Source: Microvirga arvi (GTDB lineage Bacteria; Pseudomonadota; Alphaproteobacteria; Rhizobiales; Beijerinckiaceae). From it: a stretch of DNA of 41,899 nucleotides. The notes under the pieces were generated by a model, which saw only the letters and a program-made list of their open reading frames with translations, did no database searches and was not told the DNA's origin. Of this stretch, positions 13,431 through 21,946 are shown piece by piece. Location: NCBI RefSeq assembly GCF_016892765.1, contig NZ_JAFEMD010000045.1, forward strand, positions 1 through 41,899, read 5' to 3'. The position numbers and the translations under genes are program-made. Position 1 is the stretch's first letter, and every line of letters begins with the position of its first letter.

Positions 13431-14285
13431 TCATGAACCGATGGCAGCGGCCAACTCAAGCGCCAGAGGCTGGTGGTCGGATGCGGTGGTCTCGACGTCC
13501 ACGTTCACATCAACAACCCGCTCGGCCAGATTCTCGGTCACGAAGATGTAATCCCGGCAATGCGGTCCTTGAGGCCATTGCTTGAAATCCGCTACGCCCG
13601 TGGTGGGCGGATGCGGCGTCGGGCCATGGGAGACCCTCCAGGCGTCTACGAAAGACGGAACGTCCGACAGGAACGGCTTCAGGATGTCCCGATAGAGCGG
13701 CTCGTCCGGTTCGAGATTGAGATCGCCGCACAGGATCGTGCCGACGGGCTGAGGCGAAGTGCGGTAGGCTCCGTTAGAATGATCCTCGAAGGCTATTTCC
13801 TTACGCCTCTCGCCTTCCTCGTGGATGGCACGCAGACGCTCGATTTGCGCCTTGCGGTGGATCTCGGAGTGATATTCCAGGTGCGTGGTGATCACGCGCA
13901 TGGCACCCATCGGAGCTTGAACGAGAACCTCCAGGGCCTGGCGCTGCATGCTCCGGCCATCCGTCGCCGGCCAGGGCAGCCTATGACTGGCGATCTCCAG
14001 CACCGGCAGGCGGGACAGGATCATGTTGCCGAACACCTGAAGCCGCCCGCTTTCATCGACCTTCTCGACGGCCGGGCGGAAGACAGGCCTGTAGCCGGGG
14101 AGCAGAAACGCCAGAACGGCCTGCTGATCCTGATCGCCGTCGTGCGCGGCAAAGCCGTGGGAGACCTCCTGGAAGCAGAAGACATCCGCGTCGCAGAGAG
14201 CCTTCGCCGTTTGGACGATGCGCCTGAGGTCGATGCGGCCGTCGCAGCCGAGACCCCACTGGATGTTCCATGTGACGAGCTTCAT
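13431..14285 (-). CDS. EEP-family phosphodiesterase/phosphatase
   Basis: The product is 284 residues of the endonuclease/exonuclease/phosphatase fold, which cleaves phosphoester bonds in nucleic acids, lipids or small metabolites. Visible motifs: WNIQWG (Asn7), CFQEVSHG (Glu40, metal ligand), ITTHLEYHS, CGDLNLEPDE, and SDHQPL (Asp270-His271, general base). There is no signal peptide, so it acts in the cytoplasm. Its ATG overlaps the stop of the upstream permease (TGATG), showing it belongs to the ABC importer operon; that context points to a small imported organophosphate rather than DNA. Longer frames upstream are shadows of the permease. It is the last gene of the operon, and no clear terminator follows. 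Confidence 0.85.
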   Translation of the reverse strand: MKLVTWNIQWGLGCDGRIDLRRIVQTAKALCDADVFCFQEVSHGFAAHDGDQDQQAVLAFLLPGYRPVFRPAVEKVDESGRLQVFGNMILSRLPVLEIASHRLPWPATDGRSMQRQALEVLVQAPMGAMRVITTHLEYHSEIHRKAQIERLRAIHEEGERRKEIAFEDHSNGAYRTSPQPVGTILCGDLNLEPDEPLYRDILKPFLSDVPSFVDAWRVSHGPTPHPPTTGVADFKQWPQGPHCRDYIFVTENLAERVVDVNVDVETTASDHQPLALELAAAIGS

Positions 14286-15094
14286 CAGCGGATTCCGGCG
14301 CGCATGAAGGATTGCACGAACTGGCGCTGGAACAGCAGGAAGGCGAGGAGCAACGGCGCCATCGTCATGACGGTGGCGGCCGTGATGACCGACCAGTCCA
14401 CGCCCGTTTCCGGCGCGCCGAAGACGGCGAGCCCCACGGTGAGCGGACGGCTCTCGACGGAATTCGTGACGATGAGCGGCCAGAGGAAGTTGTTCCAGTG
14501 ATAGCTCACGGAGACGAGACCGAAGGCGATGTAGGTGGTCTTGCCGAGCGGCACGAACACGCGCCACAGCACGCCGAAGGAGGAAGCGCCCTCCACGCGT
14601 GCCGCTTCGACCAGCTCGTTCGGCACGCTCTTGAAGGTCTGACGCAGCAGGAAGATGCCGAAGGCCGAGGCCATGTACGGCAGGGCGATCGCCGGAATCG
14701 TGTCGAGGAGGTTGAGCGCGCTGATGACCCGGTAGTTCTCCACGATCAGCACGTCCGGCATGATCATGAGCTGCACGAGAACCAGCCCGAACAGCACCTC
14801 ACGGCCGACGAACCGGAACCGCGCGAAGGCATAGGCCGCGAGCGTCGCTATGACGAGCTGCCCGGCCAGAACCAGGCTCACCAGCATCACGGTGTTCAGG
14901 TAGTAGCGGGCGAACGGCGCCTGCCGCCAGGCCTTCGCGAAATTGTCCAGGGTGAGAGGCGCGGTGATGTCGAAGCGCGTCGCGTATTCCGACGGATGGA
15001 ATGCGCTCCAGAAGCTGTAGGCCAGCGGCAGCAGCCAGAGAAGCGCCAGCGCCCAGGCCGCGAAGGTCTCAATCGAGTGGCTGTCTTTTCTCAT
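14285..15094 (-). CDS. ABC importer permease, UgpE/MalG type
   Basis: The product is 269 residues with about six membrane segments (LALLWLLPLAYSFWSAF at the start, then VMLVSLVLAGQLVIATLAAY). The inner-membrane-protein signature EAARVEGASSFGVLWRVFVPL, which docks to the ATPase, lies at about residues 175-195. It belongs to the CUT1 carbohydrate/glycerol-phosphate importers, the MalG/UgpE half of the channel. Its ATG overlaps the stop of the partner permease by four bases (ATGA) and its stop overlaps the EEP gene. Confidence 0.9.
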   Translation of the reverse strand: MRKDSHSIETFAAWALALLWLLPLAYSFWSAFHPSEYATRFDITAPLTLDNFAKAWRQAPFARYYLNTVMLVSLVLAGQLVIATLAAYAFARFRFVGREVLFGLVLVQLMIMPDVLIVENYRVISALNLLDTIPAIALPYMASAFGIFLLRQTFKSVPNELVEAARVEGASSFGVLWRVFVPLGKTTYIAFGLVSVSYHWNNFLWPLIVTNSVESRPLTVGLAVFGAPETGVDWSVITAATVMTMAPLLLAFLLFQRQFVQSFMRAGIR

Positions 15095-16008
15095 TGGTAG
15101 TGGATCCTGCGATCGAGATAGACGAACTTGGTCAGGGCCACGGCCGCCAGGATACTGATAAGCGTCACGGTCAGCGTCGCGGCGTAGGTCGTGTCCCAGA
15201 AATTGAAGGCCACTTCATAGATGTAGTAGAGCAGCAGGGAACTGGCGTTGTTCGGCCCGCCCTTGGTCATGATGACCAGCTGATCGACGAGCTTGAACGA
15301 GTTGATCAGGGCGTTGATGGAAATGAACAGGGTCGTCGGCATCAGGAGCGGAAACGTCACGCGGCGGAAGAAGTACCAGCGGCTCGCTCCCTCGACGGAG
15401 GCCGCCTCCTTCAGCTCCGGCGGGATCGACTGCAGCGCCGCCAAGTAGAAGATCATGAAGAAGCCGGCCTCCTTCCACACCACCATGACGGCGAGGCAGG
15501 TCATGACGGTCGAGGGATCGCCGAGCCAGTTGTGCCCGGAAAAGCCGAGGGATTTCAGGAACTGGTCGAGCAGCCCGTAATCCGGCGTGTAGAAGAACAG
15601 CCAGATATTGGCCACCGCGATCATGGGCAGGACCGTCGGGGTAAAGAACGCAAGGCGCAGGAACGACCGGCCGACGATCTTCTTGTCCACCCACACGGCC
15701 ATGAGGAGCGCCAGCGCGATGCTGGTCGGCACGGTCGCAAGCGCGAAGATGAAGTTGTTGCGCAGCACCTGCCAGAAGACATCGTCGTCCAGCATGTAGC
15801 GGTAATTGTCCAGGCCGATGAATTCCGCCGGGCCGCTGCGGCCCAGGGAGAAGAAGCTGTGATAGAGCGTGGCCAGGATGGGATAATGGGTGAAGGTCGC
15901 AAGGAGAACGATCGCCGGCAGCAGCAGCAGCCAGGCATTGACGCTCACTGCCCAGTTCCTGCGCCTGGCGGCTTTCGGCTCGGTGGCGCTCATCACGGCG
16001 GCGACCAT
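15091..16008 (-). CDS. ABC importer permease, UgpA/MalF type
   Basis: The product is 305 residues. It opens with a charged cytoplasmic start (MSATEPKAARRRN), then WLLLLPAIVLLATFTHYPIL, typical of UgpA-like permeases, and has about six membrane spans. The docking motif EAASVEGASRWYFFRRVTFP lies in the last third. ATG 16008 is chosen over 16065 because GAGGGGGAATTCC lies just before it. It pairs with the permease at 14285. Confidence 0.9.
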   Translation of the reverse strand: MVAAVMSATEPKAARRRNWAVSVNAWLLLLPAIVLLATFTHYPILATLYHSFFSLGRSGPAEFIGLDNYRYMLDDDVFWQVLRNNFIFALATVPTSIALALLMAVWVDKKIVGRSFLRLAFFTPTVLPMIAVANIWLFFYTPDYGLLDQFLKSLGFSGHNWLGDPSTVMTCLAVMVVWKEAGFFMIFYLAALQSIPPELKEAASVEGASRWYFFRRVTFPLLMPTTLFISINALINSFKLVDQLVIMTKGGPNNASSLLLYYIYEVAFNFWDTTYAATLTVTLISILAAVALTKFVYLDRRIHYQ

Positions 16009-16075
16009 GGAATTCCCCCTCGTCAGAGATAGTCGCGTCGCGGCGATGATGTCGCCGCGACGCATTCGGAGCTGG

Positions 16076-17362
16076 CTACTTGTAGCGGCTGAGCACGCGC
16101 TCGGATTGCTTCTGAGCTCCCTCGAGGGCCTCCTGCGGGCTCTGGGTGCCGGTCACGGCCGCCTGCACGGCGTCGTTGACAATCTTGTAGATGCGTCCGT
16201 TGTCATGCACCGACAGCTCGGCCACAGCGTGCTTGAGCTGGTCGCGCGCCACGACCGCCTGCGGGAAGTCCTTGACGTAGGCTTTCATGGTCTCGGTCTC
16301 GTAGGCCGCCGGAGTGACGGCCACGTAACCGGTCTTGATGCTCCAGTCGGCGGCCCGCTCGGGAGCGGTCATCCAGCGGATGAACTTCACGGCCGCCTTC
16401 TGCTGCTCAGGCGTTGCGCTCTTGAAGACATAGAAGTTGCCGCCGCCGGTCGGCGACCCGCGCTGATCCTTGGCGGGCAGCATGGCGACGCCGAAGTTGA
16501 ACTTGGCGCCCTCCTTCACGGCGGTCAGGTTGCCCGTGGTGTGCCACATCATGGCTGTCTTGCCTTCGAGGAAGTCCGTGCGCAGGGTGCCCCATTCCAC
16601 GGCGCCCTTCGGCATCACGCCGTCCTTGGCAGAGAGATCGACCCAGTATTGCAGGGCCTCGACCGTCTTCTTCTCGTCGAAGAAGGTCTTGTTGCCGGCC
16701 TCGTTCATGAGCTTCTGACCGTTCTCGATGGCGAGCGCCTGCAGCATCCAGTAGCCGTAGCCCGTGGACGGAATCTCGACGCCCCAGCGGGTGACGTTGC
16801 CGGAGGCATCCTTCTTCACGAGCTTCTTCGAGATCTCGGCCATCTCGGCCCAGGTTGTCGGCGGCTTCTCCGGATCGAGGCCGGCCTCCTTGAACGCGTC
16901 CTTGTTGTAGTAGAGGACGATGGTGGAGCGCTGGAACGGCACGCTCCAGGTCTTGCCGTCGACACGGCCGTTTTCCATGAAGGCGGGATAGAAGCCGTTG
17001 AGCCATTCCTTGCCGTCGGCTCCGGCAAGCTCATCGATCGGCACGATGGCCTTCTCGTCCATCAGCGTGAACAGGTCGGTGGAGAACAGAACCGACAGCT
17101 GCGGCGGCTGTCCGCCCTTCATGGCCGTCATGGCCTTGGTCATGGTGTCGGTGTAGTTGCCCGCATAGACCGCCTCGATCTTGATGTCCGGGTTCTCCTT
17201 CTGGAACCCCTGCACCATGTCGTCGATGATCTTCGTGACCGGGCCGCCGACCGCGACCGGATAGTACATGGTCAGATCGACCGCTTGAGCCACAGTCGCG
17301 CCGAGGCTGGTCAATGTCATCAAACCTGCCGTGAGCAGGGCCTTCGTCTTGAACTTCATCAT
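16076..17362 (-). CDS. Extracellular solute-binding protein, UgpB-like
   Basis: The product is 428 residues, a family 1 periplasmic binding protein. The signal peptide is MKFKTKALLTAGLMTLTS..AQA (cleavage near residue 28). The mature start VDLTMYYPVAVGGPVTKIID and the segment IKIEAVYAGNYTDTMTKAMT resemble the glycerol-3-phosphate binder UgpB (which has a YKGNY stretch at the same place); this likeness is recalled, not computed. It would deliver the substrate to the two permeases. Either of two adjacent ATGs (17362, 17359) may be used; GGAGG is better spaced for the second. Substrate unproven: sugar phosphate or glycerophosphodiester fits the operon enzymes. Confidence 0.88.
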   Translation of the reverse strand: MMKFKTKALLTAGLMTLTSLGATVAQAVDLTMYYPVAVGGPVTKIIDDMVQGFQKENPDIKIEAVYAGNYTDTMTKAMTAMKGGQPPQLSVLFSTDLFTLMDEKAIVPIDELAGADGKEWLNGFYPAFMENGRVDGKTWSVPFQRSTIVLYYNKDAFKEAGLDPEKPPTTWAEMAEISKKLVKKDASGNVTRWGVEIPSTGYGYWMLQALAIENGQKLMNEAGNKTFFDEKKTVEALQYWVDLSAKDGVMPKGAVEWGTLRTDFLEGKTAMMWHTTGNLTAVKEGAKFNFGVAMLPAKDQRGSPTGGGNFYVFKSATPEQQKAAVKFIRWMTAPERAADWSIKTGYVAVTPAAYETETMKAYVKDFPQAVVARDQLKHAVAELSVHDNGRIYKIVNDAVQAAVTGTQSPQEALEGAQKQSERVLSRYK

Positions 17363-17443
17363 GTCCTCCCCTCTGGAGTTTTTTGGAAGTCATACGCTTG
17401 CGGTCGTAGCCGCCAGCGTTCTTTCAGAAGAATGCGGCCGCCG

Positions 17444-18442
17444 CTAGCTCAAAGCGTGAGCCGCGCGACGCTTTCCGCTGTCCCTGTCAAACAGATGGAT
17501 GTGACGGTTTTGCCATCCTAGCTCGACCTTCGTGCCGGCCGGCAACGAGCAGTAGCCGGTCTGCCGCACGGAGACGGTCTCGCCCTTCACGTCACACAGA
17601 ATGATGCTGTCCGCGCCCAGATACTCGACGGTCCTGACGGTCGCCGGCACCCCGTCCCGTTCGATGAGCGAAATGTGCTCGGGCCGTACGCCGAGCATCG
17701 CATCGTCCTGCCAGGACATGATGTTCATGGGAGGCGTGCCGATGAAGCGGGCCGTGAAGTCGCTCGCCGGCTCGTTGTAGAGCTCGTGCGGAGCGCCGTT
17801 CTGCTCGATGTGACCGTCGCGCATCAGGATCACCCGGTCGGCCATGGTCATGGCCTCGGTCTGATCGTGGGTGACGTAGACCATGGTCATGCCGAGCCTC
17901 TGCTGCAGGCTGCGGATTTCCGTGCGCATCTCGTGACGCAGCTTGGCGTCGAGGTTCGAGAGGGGCTCATCCATCAGGCAGACAGGAGCCTCCGCGATAA
18001 TCGCGCGACCGAGGGCGACGCGCTGGCGCTGGCCGCCGGAGAGCTGCGAGGGCTTGCGCTCGAGCAGGTGGCTGAGGCCGACGATGTCGGCCACTTTCTT
18101 CAGCTTCTCGTCCCGCTCGGCCCGGCCGACGCCGCGGACCTTCAGGCCGAAGATGATGTTTTCGGCGACATTGAGGTGGGGAAAGAGCGCATAAGACTGG
18201 AACACCATGGAGATGCGCCGCTCGGCCGGAGAGAGATGGGTCACGTCGCGCCCACCGATGGTGATCGTGCCGGAATCGACCTCCTCCAGGCCTGCGATCA
18301 GCCGGAGCGTCGTGGACTTGCCGCATCCGGACGGACCGAGAAGGACAAGGAGCGAACCAGCCTCGGCCTTGAAGCTGATCCGGTCGACTCCTCCGACGCC
18401 GCCCCAGGTTTTCGAAACCGCATTGACAAGGATTTCAGACAT
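17444..18442 (-). CDS. ABC importer ATPase, UgpC/MalK type
   Basis: The product is 332 residues. Walker A GPSGCGKST at 36-44; Q loop in VFQSYALFPH; signature LSGGQRQRVALGRAI at about 133-147; Walker B CLMDEPLSNLD; switch His in VYVTHDQTEA. The C-terminal OB-type regulatory domain (LGVRPEHISLI...) is typical of MalK/UgpC. It drives uptake through the permeases encoded downstream. It follows the HAD gene by 26 bases; an 81-base gap separates it from the binding protein. Confidence 0.92.
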   Translation of the reverse strand: MSEILVNAVSKTWGGVGGVDRISFKAEAGSLLVLLGPSGCGKSTTLRLIAGLEEVDSGTITIGGRDVTHLSPAERRISMVFQSYALFPHLNVAENIIFGLKVRGVGRAERDEKLKKVADIVGLSHLLERKPSQLSGGQRQRVALGRAIIAEAPVCLMDEPLSNLDAKLRHEMRTEIRSLQQRLGMTMVYVTHDQTEAMTMADRVILMRDGHIEQNGAPHELYNEPASDFTARFIGTPPMNIMSWQDDAMLGVRPEHISLIERDGVPATVRTVEYLGADSIILCDVKGETVSVRQTGYCSLPAGTKVELGWQNRHIHLFDRDSGKRRAAHALS

Positions 18443-18468
18443 GAGCGTCGACCCTATGGCTTTTCATA

Positions 18469-19278
18469 TCAGATGATCTCCCGGCTTCTTGTCCTGAGCA
18501 GCAGGTCCGCGAGTTCCGCGAAGCCGTCTCCCGAGTGCCCTTGGGTCATGTAGGCCGGCTTATGCTTCAGCCGGTGCGCGAAGGCCTGGATGTTGGCCAC
18601 GCCGACGCTCAAGGGGAAGGCCGCGAACATCGGCTCGTCGTTGGGCGAATCGCCGGCATAGATCACGCTCTGACGCGCCTCGTCCCAATTCATGTTAAAT
18701 CCATCAGCCAGCAGGGTTCTTGCCATGGTGAGCTTGTCGTAGTCGCCGAACCAGCCGTTCACGTGGATCGAGCTGACCTTCGCCTGCGCGCCGGCGCGCT
18801 CGAAGATGGAGACGATCCGATCCACCTCAGTCTCAGCCAAGGCCGGCACGTCCTCGCAGAAGTCGATGGCGAGATCGGCCAGGCGATAGGGCTGGTCGCT
18901 GGCGAGCGCACAGCCCGGCACGGTGGCCAGCACCTCGCTCTCGATGGCTGCAAGCCGGCTGCGGTTTTGCGCCCGCTCCTCGGGACTCGCCCAGAAATGT
19001 TGCTGCATGGTTTTCCGCTCGCGGTCGTAGCGGAAGTAGAAAGCGCCATTCTCGCCCACCACCGCATCCACCGGCCACATGCGGGCGATGTGATCGCACC
19101 AGCCGGCAGGGCGGCCCGTGACGGGAATGACGATGAAGCCTGCCTGGTGCAGCCGTTCGAGGGCAGCATAGGCGCGTCCCGTCAGCAGGCCATCTGTGGT
19201 CAGCGTGTCATCGATATCAGTCAGCACAACGCGCACGGCGCGTGCCGTCTCCAGCGAAAGCTCCGACAGGGGCTTCAT
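18469..19278 (-). CDS. HAD-superfamily phosphatase, type IIB
   Basis: The product is 269 residues. Motif I is DIDDTLTTDG (nucleophile Asp21, acid/base Asp23), motif II VIPVTGRPAGW, and motif IV AGDSPNDEPMF. The large cap between them (about 90-190) marks class IIB (Cof/sucrose-phosphatase/mannosyl-3-phosphoglycerate-phosphatase type), which removes phosphate from small sugar phosphates. It is first in the importer operon, ahead of the ATPase. A reasonable inference is that it dephosphorylates the product released by the EEP enzyme from the imported compound. Confidence 0.85.
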   Translation of the reverse strand: MKPLSELSLETARAVRVVLTDIDDTLTTDGLLTGRAYAALERLHQAGFIVIPVTGRPAGWCDHIARMWPVDAVVGENGAFYFRYDRERKTMQQHFWASPEERAQNRSRLAAIESEVLATVPGCALASDQPYRLADLAIDFCEDVPALAETEVDRIVSIFERAGAQAKVSSIHVNGWFGDYDKLTMARTLLADGFNMNWDEARQSVIYAGDSPNDEPMFAAFPLSVGVANIQAFAHRLKHKPAYMTQGHSGDGFAELADLLLRTRSREII

Positions 19279-19354
19279 GCTGTCTGTGCCTCGAGGGCGA
19301 CTGTGCGATGGGCTGGCTCTGAATACATCTCTCCCCCGGCGAGCTCATAAGGCT

Positions 19355-19381
19355 CTTTCTGTGGAGCTTAGAAACAGAAAG
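19355..19381. promoter_or_regulatory. Inverted repeat, candidate DeoR-type operator
   Basis: CTTTCTGT (19355-19362) and ACAGAAAG (19374-19381) form a perfect 8-base inverted repeat with an 11-base spacer. It lies in the 193-base divergent region between the HAD-led operon and the DeoR gene, so it could control both directions. Confidence 0.5.
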
Positions 19382-19471
19382 TTGGGAGATCAAGCATACT
19401 TATGTGGAATGTCCAAAGTTTTCATGACAGACCAACAATAGCGGCATCAAGCCTGGTCCAGGATCGTACCC

Positions 19472-20269
19472 ATGTCCTTCTCAGAGGGGAAAAAAGCCAC
19501 CCGTCAGCGCGTGATCATGACCGAGCTGGCGCTCAGTCCCAGTGTCAGGACTTCCGAACTCGCCACGCGGCTTGGGGTATCCGCCGAGACCGTCCGGCGC
19601 GACATCGAAGAGTTGACGCGGCGCGGGCTCGTCAGCCGCACCTATGGCGGTGCGACGGGTCTCCAGCTCGGCCTGCAGCCTGGATTTCAGGATCGTGACG
19701 CAACGGCAGTCCAGGAGCGCGACGCCATCGCCCGCATGGCCGTTCGGATGGTCAAGCCAGGCGACGTCCTGATGATCGACTCAGGATCGACGACCGCTCA
19801 CTTCGCCCGGGCCCTGGCTTATTCGGTCGACGGCCTGACGGTGATCACCAATTGTCTGGCCGTCGCTCAAGCGCTGGCCCCCCAGAAGAAGACGCGGATC
19901 GTGTTCTGCCCAGGAGAGTTCTCGGCCGACGAGGGTGGCGTCTATGGTCCCGACACATGCGCCTTTCTCGACCGGTTCAACGCCGATATCGCGTTCATCG
20001 GAGCCAGCGGCCTGACCCTCGACGGGCCGAACGACGTGGTGTCGAATGCCTGCTGGGTCAAGCGCATGATGCTGGAACGGGCGGAACGGCGCGCGCTCCT
20101 CGTCACCTCCAGCAAATTCAACCGGCGTCACCTCGAGCTTGTCTGCCCTCTGGAGCATCTCTCGGACGTTGTGACGGAAGCCCTCCCGGCCGGCCCTCTG
20201 GCCGATGCCCTTCACGCGAGCGGCGTTGCGTTGCACGTCAGCCCGATCGGACATTCCGGCACGTCCTGA
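19472..20269 (+). CDS. DeoR/GlpR-type transcriptional repressor
   Basis: The product is 265 residues. The N-terminal DeoR HTH spans about 8-62, with ETVRRDIEELTRRGLVSRTY GG, the family hallmark. The C-terminal sensor domain (about 80-240) has the MIDSGSTTAHFARAL phosphosugar-binding loop, TNCLAVAQAL and the AFIGASGLTLDG stretch. Members usually repress an adjacent catabolic operon until a phosphorylated sugar intermediate binds. It is divergent from the importer/HAD/EEP operon, with a candidate operator between, so it most likely senses a phosphorylated breakdown product. Confidence 0.92.
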   Translation: MSFSEGKKATRQRVIMTELALSPSVRTSELATRLGVSAETVRRDIEELTRRGLVSRTYGGATGLQLGLQPGFQDRDATAVQERDAIARMAVRMVKPGDVLMIDSGSTTAHFARALAYSVDGLTVITNCLAVAQALAPQKKTRIVFCPGEFSADEGGVYGPDTCAFLDRFNADIAFIGASGLTLDGPNDVVSNACWVKRMMLERAERRALLVTSSKFNRRHLELVCPLEHLSDVVTEALPAGPLADALHASGVALHVSPIGHSGTS

Positions 20270-20298
20270 AACCATCGACATAAGCCCGGATAGCGAGG

Positions 20299-20393
20299 CT
20301 AGAGCTGTTTCCACTGACGTGGAATCATCTCTTCTTTGGCTTGCCGCATTTCTTGACGGCGAACCGGATCCACTTGGCCGAAATATGCTCTAG
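20299..20393. repeat. Palindromic intergenic element (rhizobial type)
   Basis: Ends are perfect inverted repeats CTAGAGC (20299-20305) and GCTCTAG (20387-20393). Inside are TTTCCACTGACGTGGAATC and a GCGAACCGGATCCACTTGG stretch, wording that recurs in intergenic repeats of this bacterial order (recalled). Its right arm supplies the TAG stop of the kinase gene ending at 20390. Confidence 0.55.
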
Positions 20394-21532
20394 TTCTCTA
20401 TGGGAGCATCGACCGTGCATAGGATGCCGGTTGGAGCAAACTCGATCTGCACCTCGCCGTTGAGATCGTCAGCAAGGCTCCGTTCTATCAGCCGCGTTCC
20501 GAAGCCGCGCCGAGCCGGTTCTCGAACAGGTGGCCCATCCGTCTCTTCCCATAGCAGATGCAGCCGATCTGGTGCCGTCTCATGGCTCAATGTCCATTGA
20601 ACCTTGATTTGTCCAACGCCGTTCGAAAGTGCTCCGTACTTCACCGCGTTTGTCACCAGCTCCTGCAAGGCCATGGCAAGGGCCAGGGCCATGCGTGGCG
20701 GCACCTGCACCGGCGGGCCCTGCACGTGGATGCGGTTTTCCCCACGGCTGCGATATGGTTCGACGGCCTGCGAAACGATATCTTGGAGAGCCACATGGGC
20801 CCAGCTTCGGTCCGTCAGGACATTGTGGACCTGCGACAGGGCAATGAGGCGGCTCTCGATGGCGCTGGAAGCGTGGTTGAGGTCCGGCGCGTTGCGAAGG
20901 GTTTGCGAGGCGATGGACTGCACCGTCGTAAGCGTATTCTTCACCCGGTGGTTCAGCTCGCCGATGAGAAGATCCTTGTCTCTCACGGCCCCCCGCAGCT
21001 GATCCACGACGCGCAGGCGCTCAATGGCCGCTCCAAGAAGATTGGCATAGCTCCTGAGAAACTCGACATCCGACTGCGTGAAGTCCCGTGGTGTCTGGCT
21101 GTCCACCTGGAGAACGCCGAACGGCGGGCGCCCGTTGCTGCTGAGGATCAGCACGTTCACGAAAGCCTTCACTCCGTCCTCTTTCATGAAATCGTGGTAT
21201 TCGAACCGCTCCTCCTTCGCGATATCGTTTGAGATGACCGCGCCCTCTGTCAGAGTCAGACCCTCCGGTGAGTTCTCATTAGCGGTAACGATCGCATGAC
21301 CGATGACGCCCGGCTTCCAGCCGACGCCTGCACGGGCCTTGAAGGTCTTTCCATCGGGCAGGAGCTCCATGACCTTTGACAAAGCCGTATCGAGGGCGCG
21401 GCCGACCAGCTCGCAGCCCTTGTTGAGGATGCGGTCCAGGTCTTCGTTCTTGAGCGCGAGCTCGCCGAACTCTGCCAGAACGCGCTGCTGCTCCAGAAGT
21501 GCGTCCTGGTCTATGTCGTGTCGGTCAGCCAT
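20390..21532 (-). CDS. GAF-domain HWE-type histidine kinase
   Basis: The product is 380 residues. A GAF sensor domain occupies about residues 10-180 (EFGELALKNEDLDRILNKGC ... FGVLQVDSQTPRDFTQSDVE). The phosphorylated histidine is His195 in ELNHRVKNTLTTVQSIASQT, followed by an HWE-type ATPase part with ELVTNAVKYGAL and WEETDGPPV, the Trp-X-Glu of the family, and GFGTRLIERSL. There are no membrane segments, so the kinase is cytoplasmic. HWE kinases of this order often feed the PhyR/EcfG general stress response; that link is inference. ATG 21532 is used; a GTG at 21595 is in frame. The stop codon lies in the palindromic element. Confidence 0.88.
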   Translation of the reverse strand: MADRHDIDQDALLEQQRVLAEFGELALKNEDLDRILNKGCELVGRALDTALSKVMELLPDGKTFKARAGVGWKPGVIGHAIVTANENSPEGLTLTEGAVISNDIAKEERFEYHDFMKEDGVKAFVNVLILSSNGRPPFGVLQVDSQTPRDFTQSDVEFLRSYANLLGAAIERLRVVDQLRGAVRDKDLLIGELNHRVKNTLTTVQSIASQTLRNAPDLNHASSAIESRLIALSQVHNVLTDRSWAHVALQDIVSQAVEPYRSRGENRIHVQGPPVQVPPRMALALAMALQELVTNAVKYGALSNGVGQIKVQWTLSHETAPDRLHLLWEETDGPPVREPARRGFGTRLIERSLADDLNGEVQIEFAPTGILCTVDAPIEN

Positions 21533-21637
21533 CTCGCATTGTGCCAAGGTTGATACAGCAAGGATTTCAATCCCGGTGATCGCCGCTGGTTCCACAAGGC
21601 GTGCAATGCTCCGGAAGGCATGCCGTCTCTCCAGCGC

Positions 21638-21946
21638 TTATGCCCCGCGGCTTTCGAGATAGATTCTCGCTGCCTTGAGGGCGGCCCCGCATTGCGGATT
21701 CGTGTTGCCGAGAATGTCTTCGGGGCTCGTTTGGCCGGTCCAGACATTCAGGGCGGTCGACACGACCCACATCGGCTCGGCCATGGCGCGGTCGGCCAGC
21801 CGCGGCAGCGAAGCTTCGGCGCATGTCCTCACATCCGCGATCACCGCCTGAGGCGCCCGAACCTGCGCCAGGCGCTCGCTTAGTTCCGCCTGGAGCGGAT
21901 CGACAATCAGCAGGCTGACGAAAGACGACAGAATTTCTTGGAGCAT
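21638..21946 (-). CDS. Hypothetical protein, 102 residues, upstream of the kinase
   Basis: No family is recognised. The product is largely helical (MLQEILSSFVSLLIVDPLQA, then ELSERLAQVRAP), with a DVRTCAEASLPRLADRAM segment and a C-terminal CGAALKAARIYLESRGA. AGAGG sits 5-6 bases before the ATG at 21946. It lies about 100 bases upstream of the kinase on the same strand, so the two may be co-transcribed. Confidence 0.6.
   Translation of the reverse strand: MLQEILSSFVSLLIVDPLQAELSERLAQVRAPQAVIADVRTCAEASLPRLADRAMAEPMWVVSTALNVWTGQTSPEDILGNTNPQCGAALKAARIYLESRGA

Noticed and set aside
15890..17521. 543-codon plus-strand frame opposite the binding protein
   Set aside because: Antisense shadow; no domain, no ribosome site, while the minus strand has a signal peptide and UgpB-like sequence.
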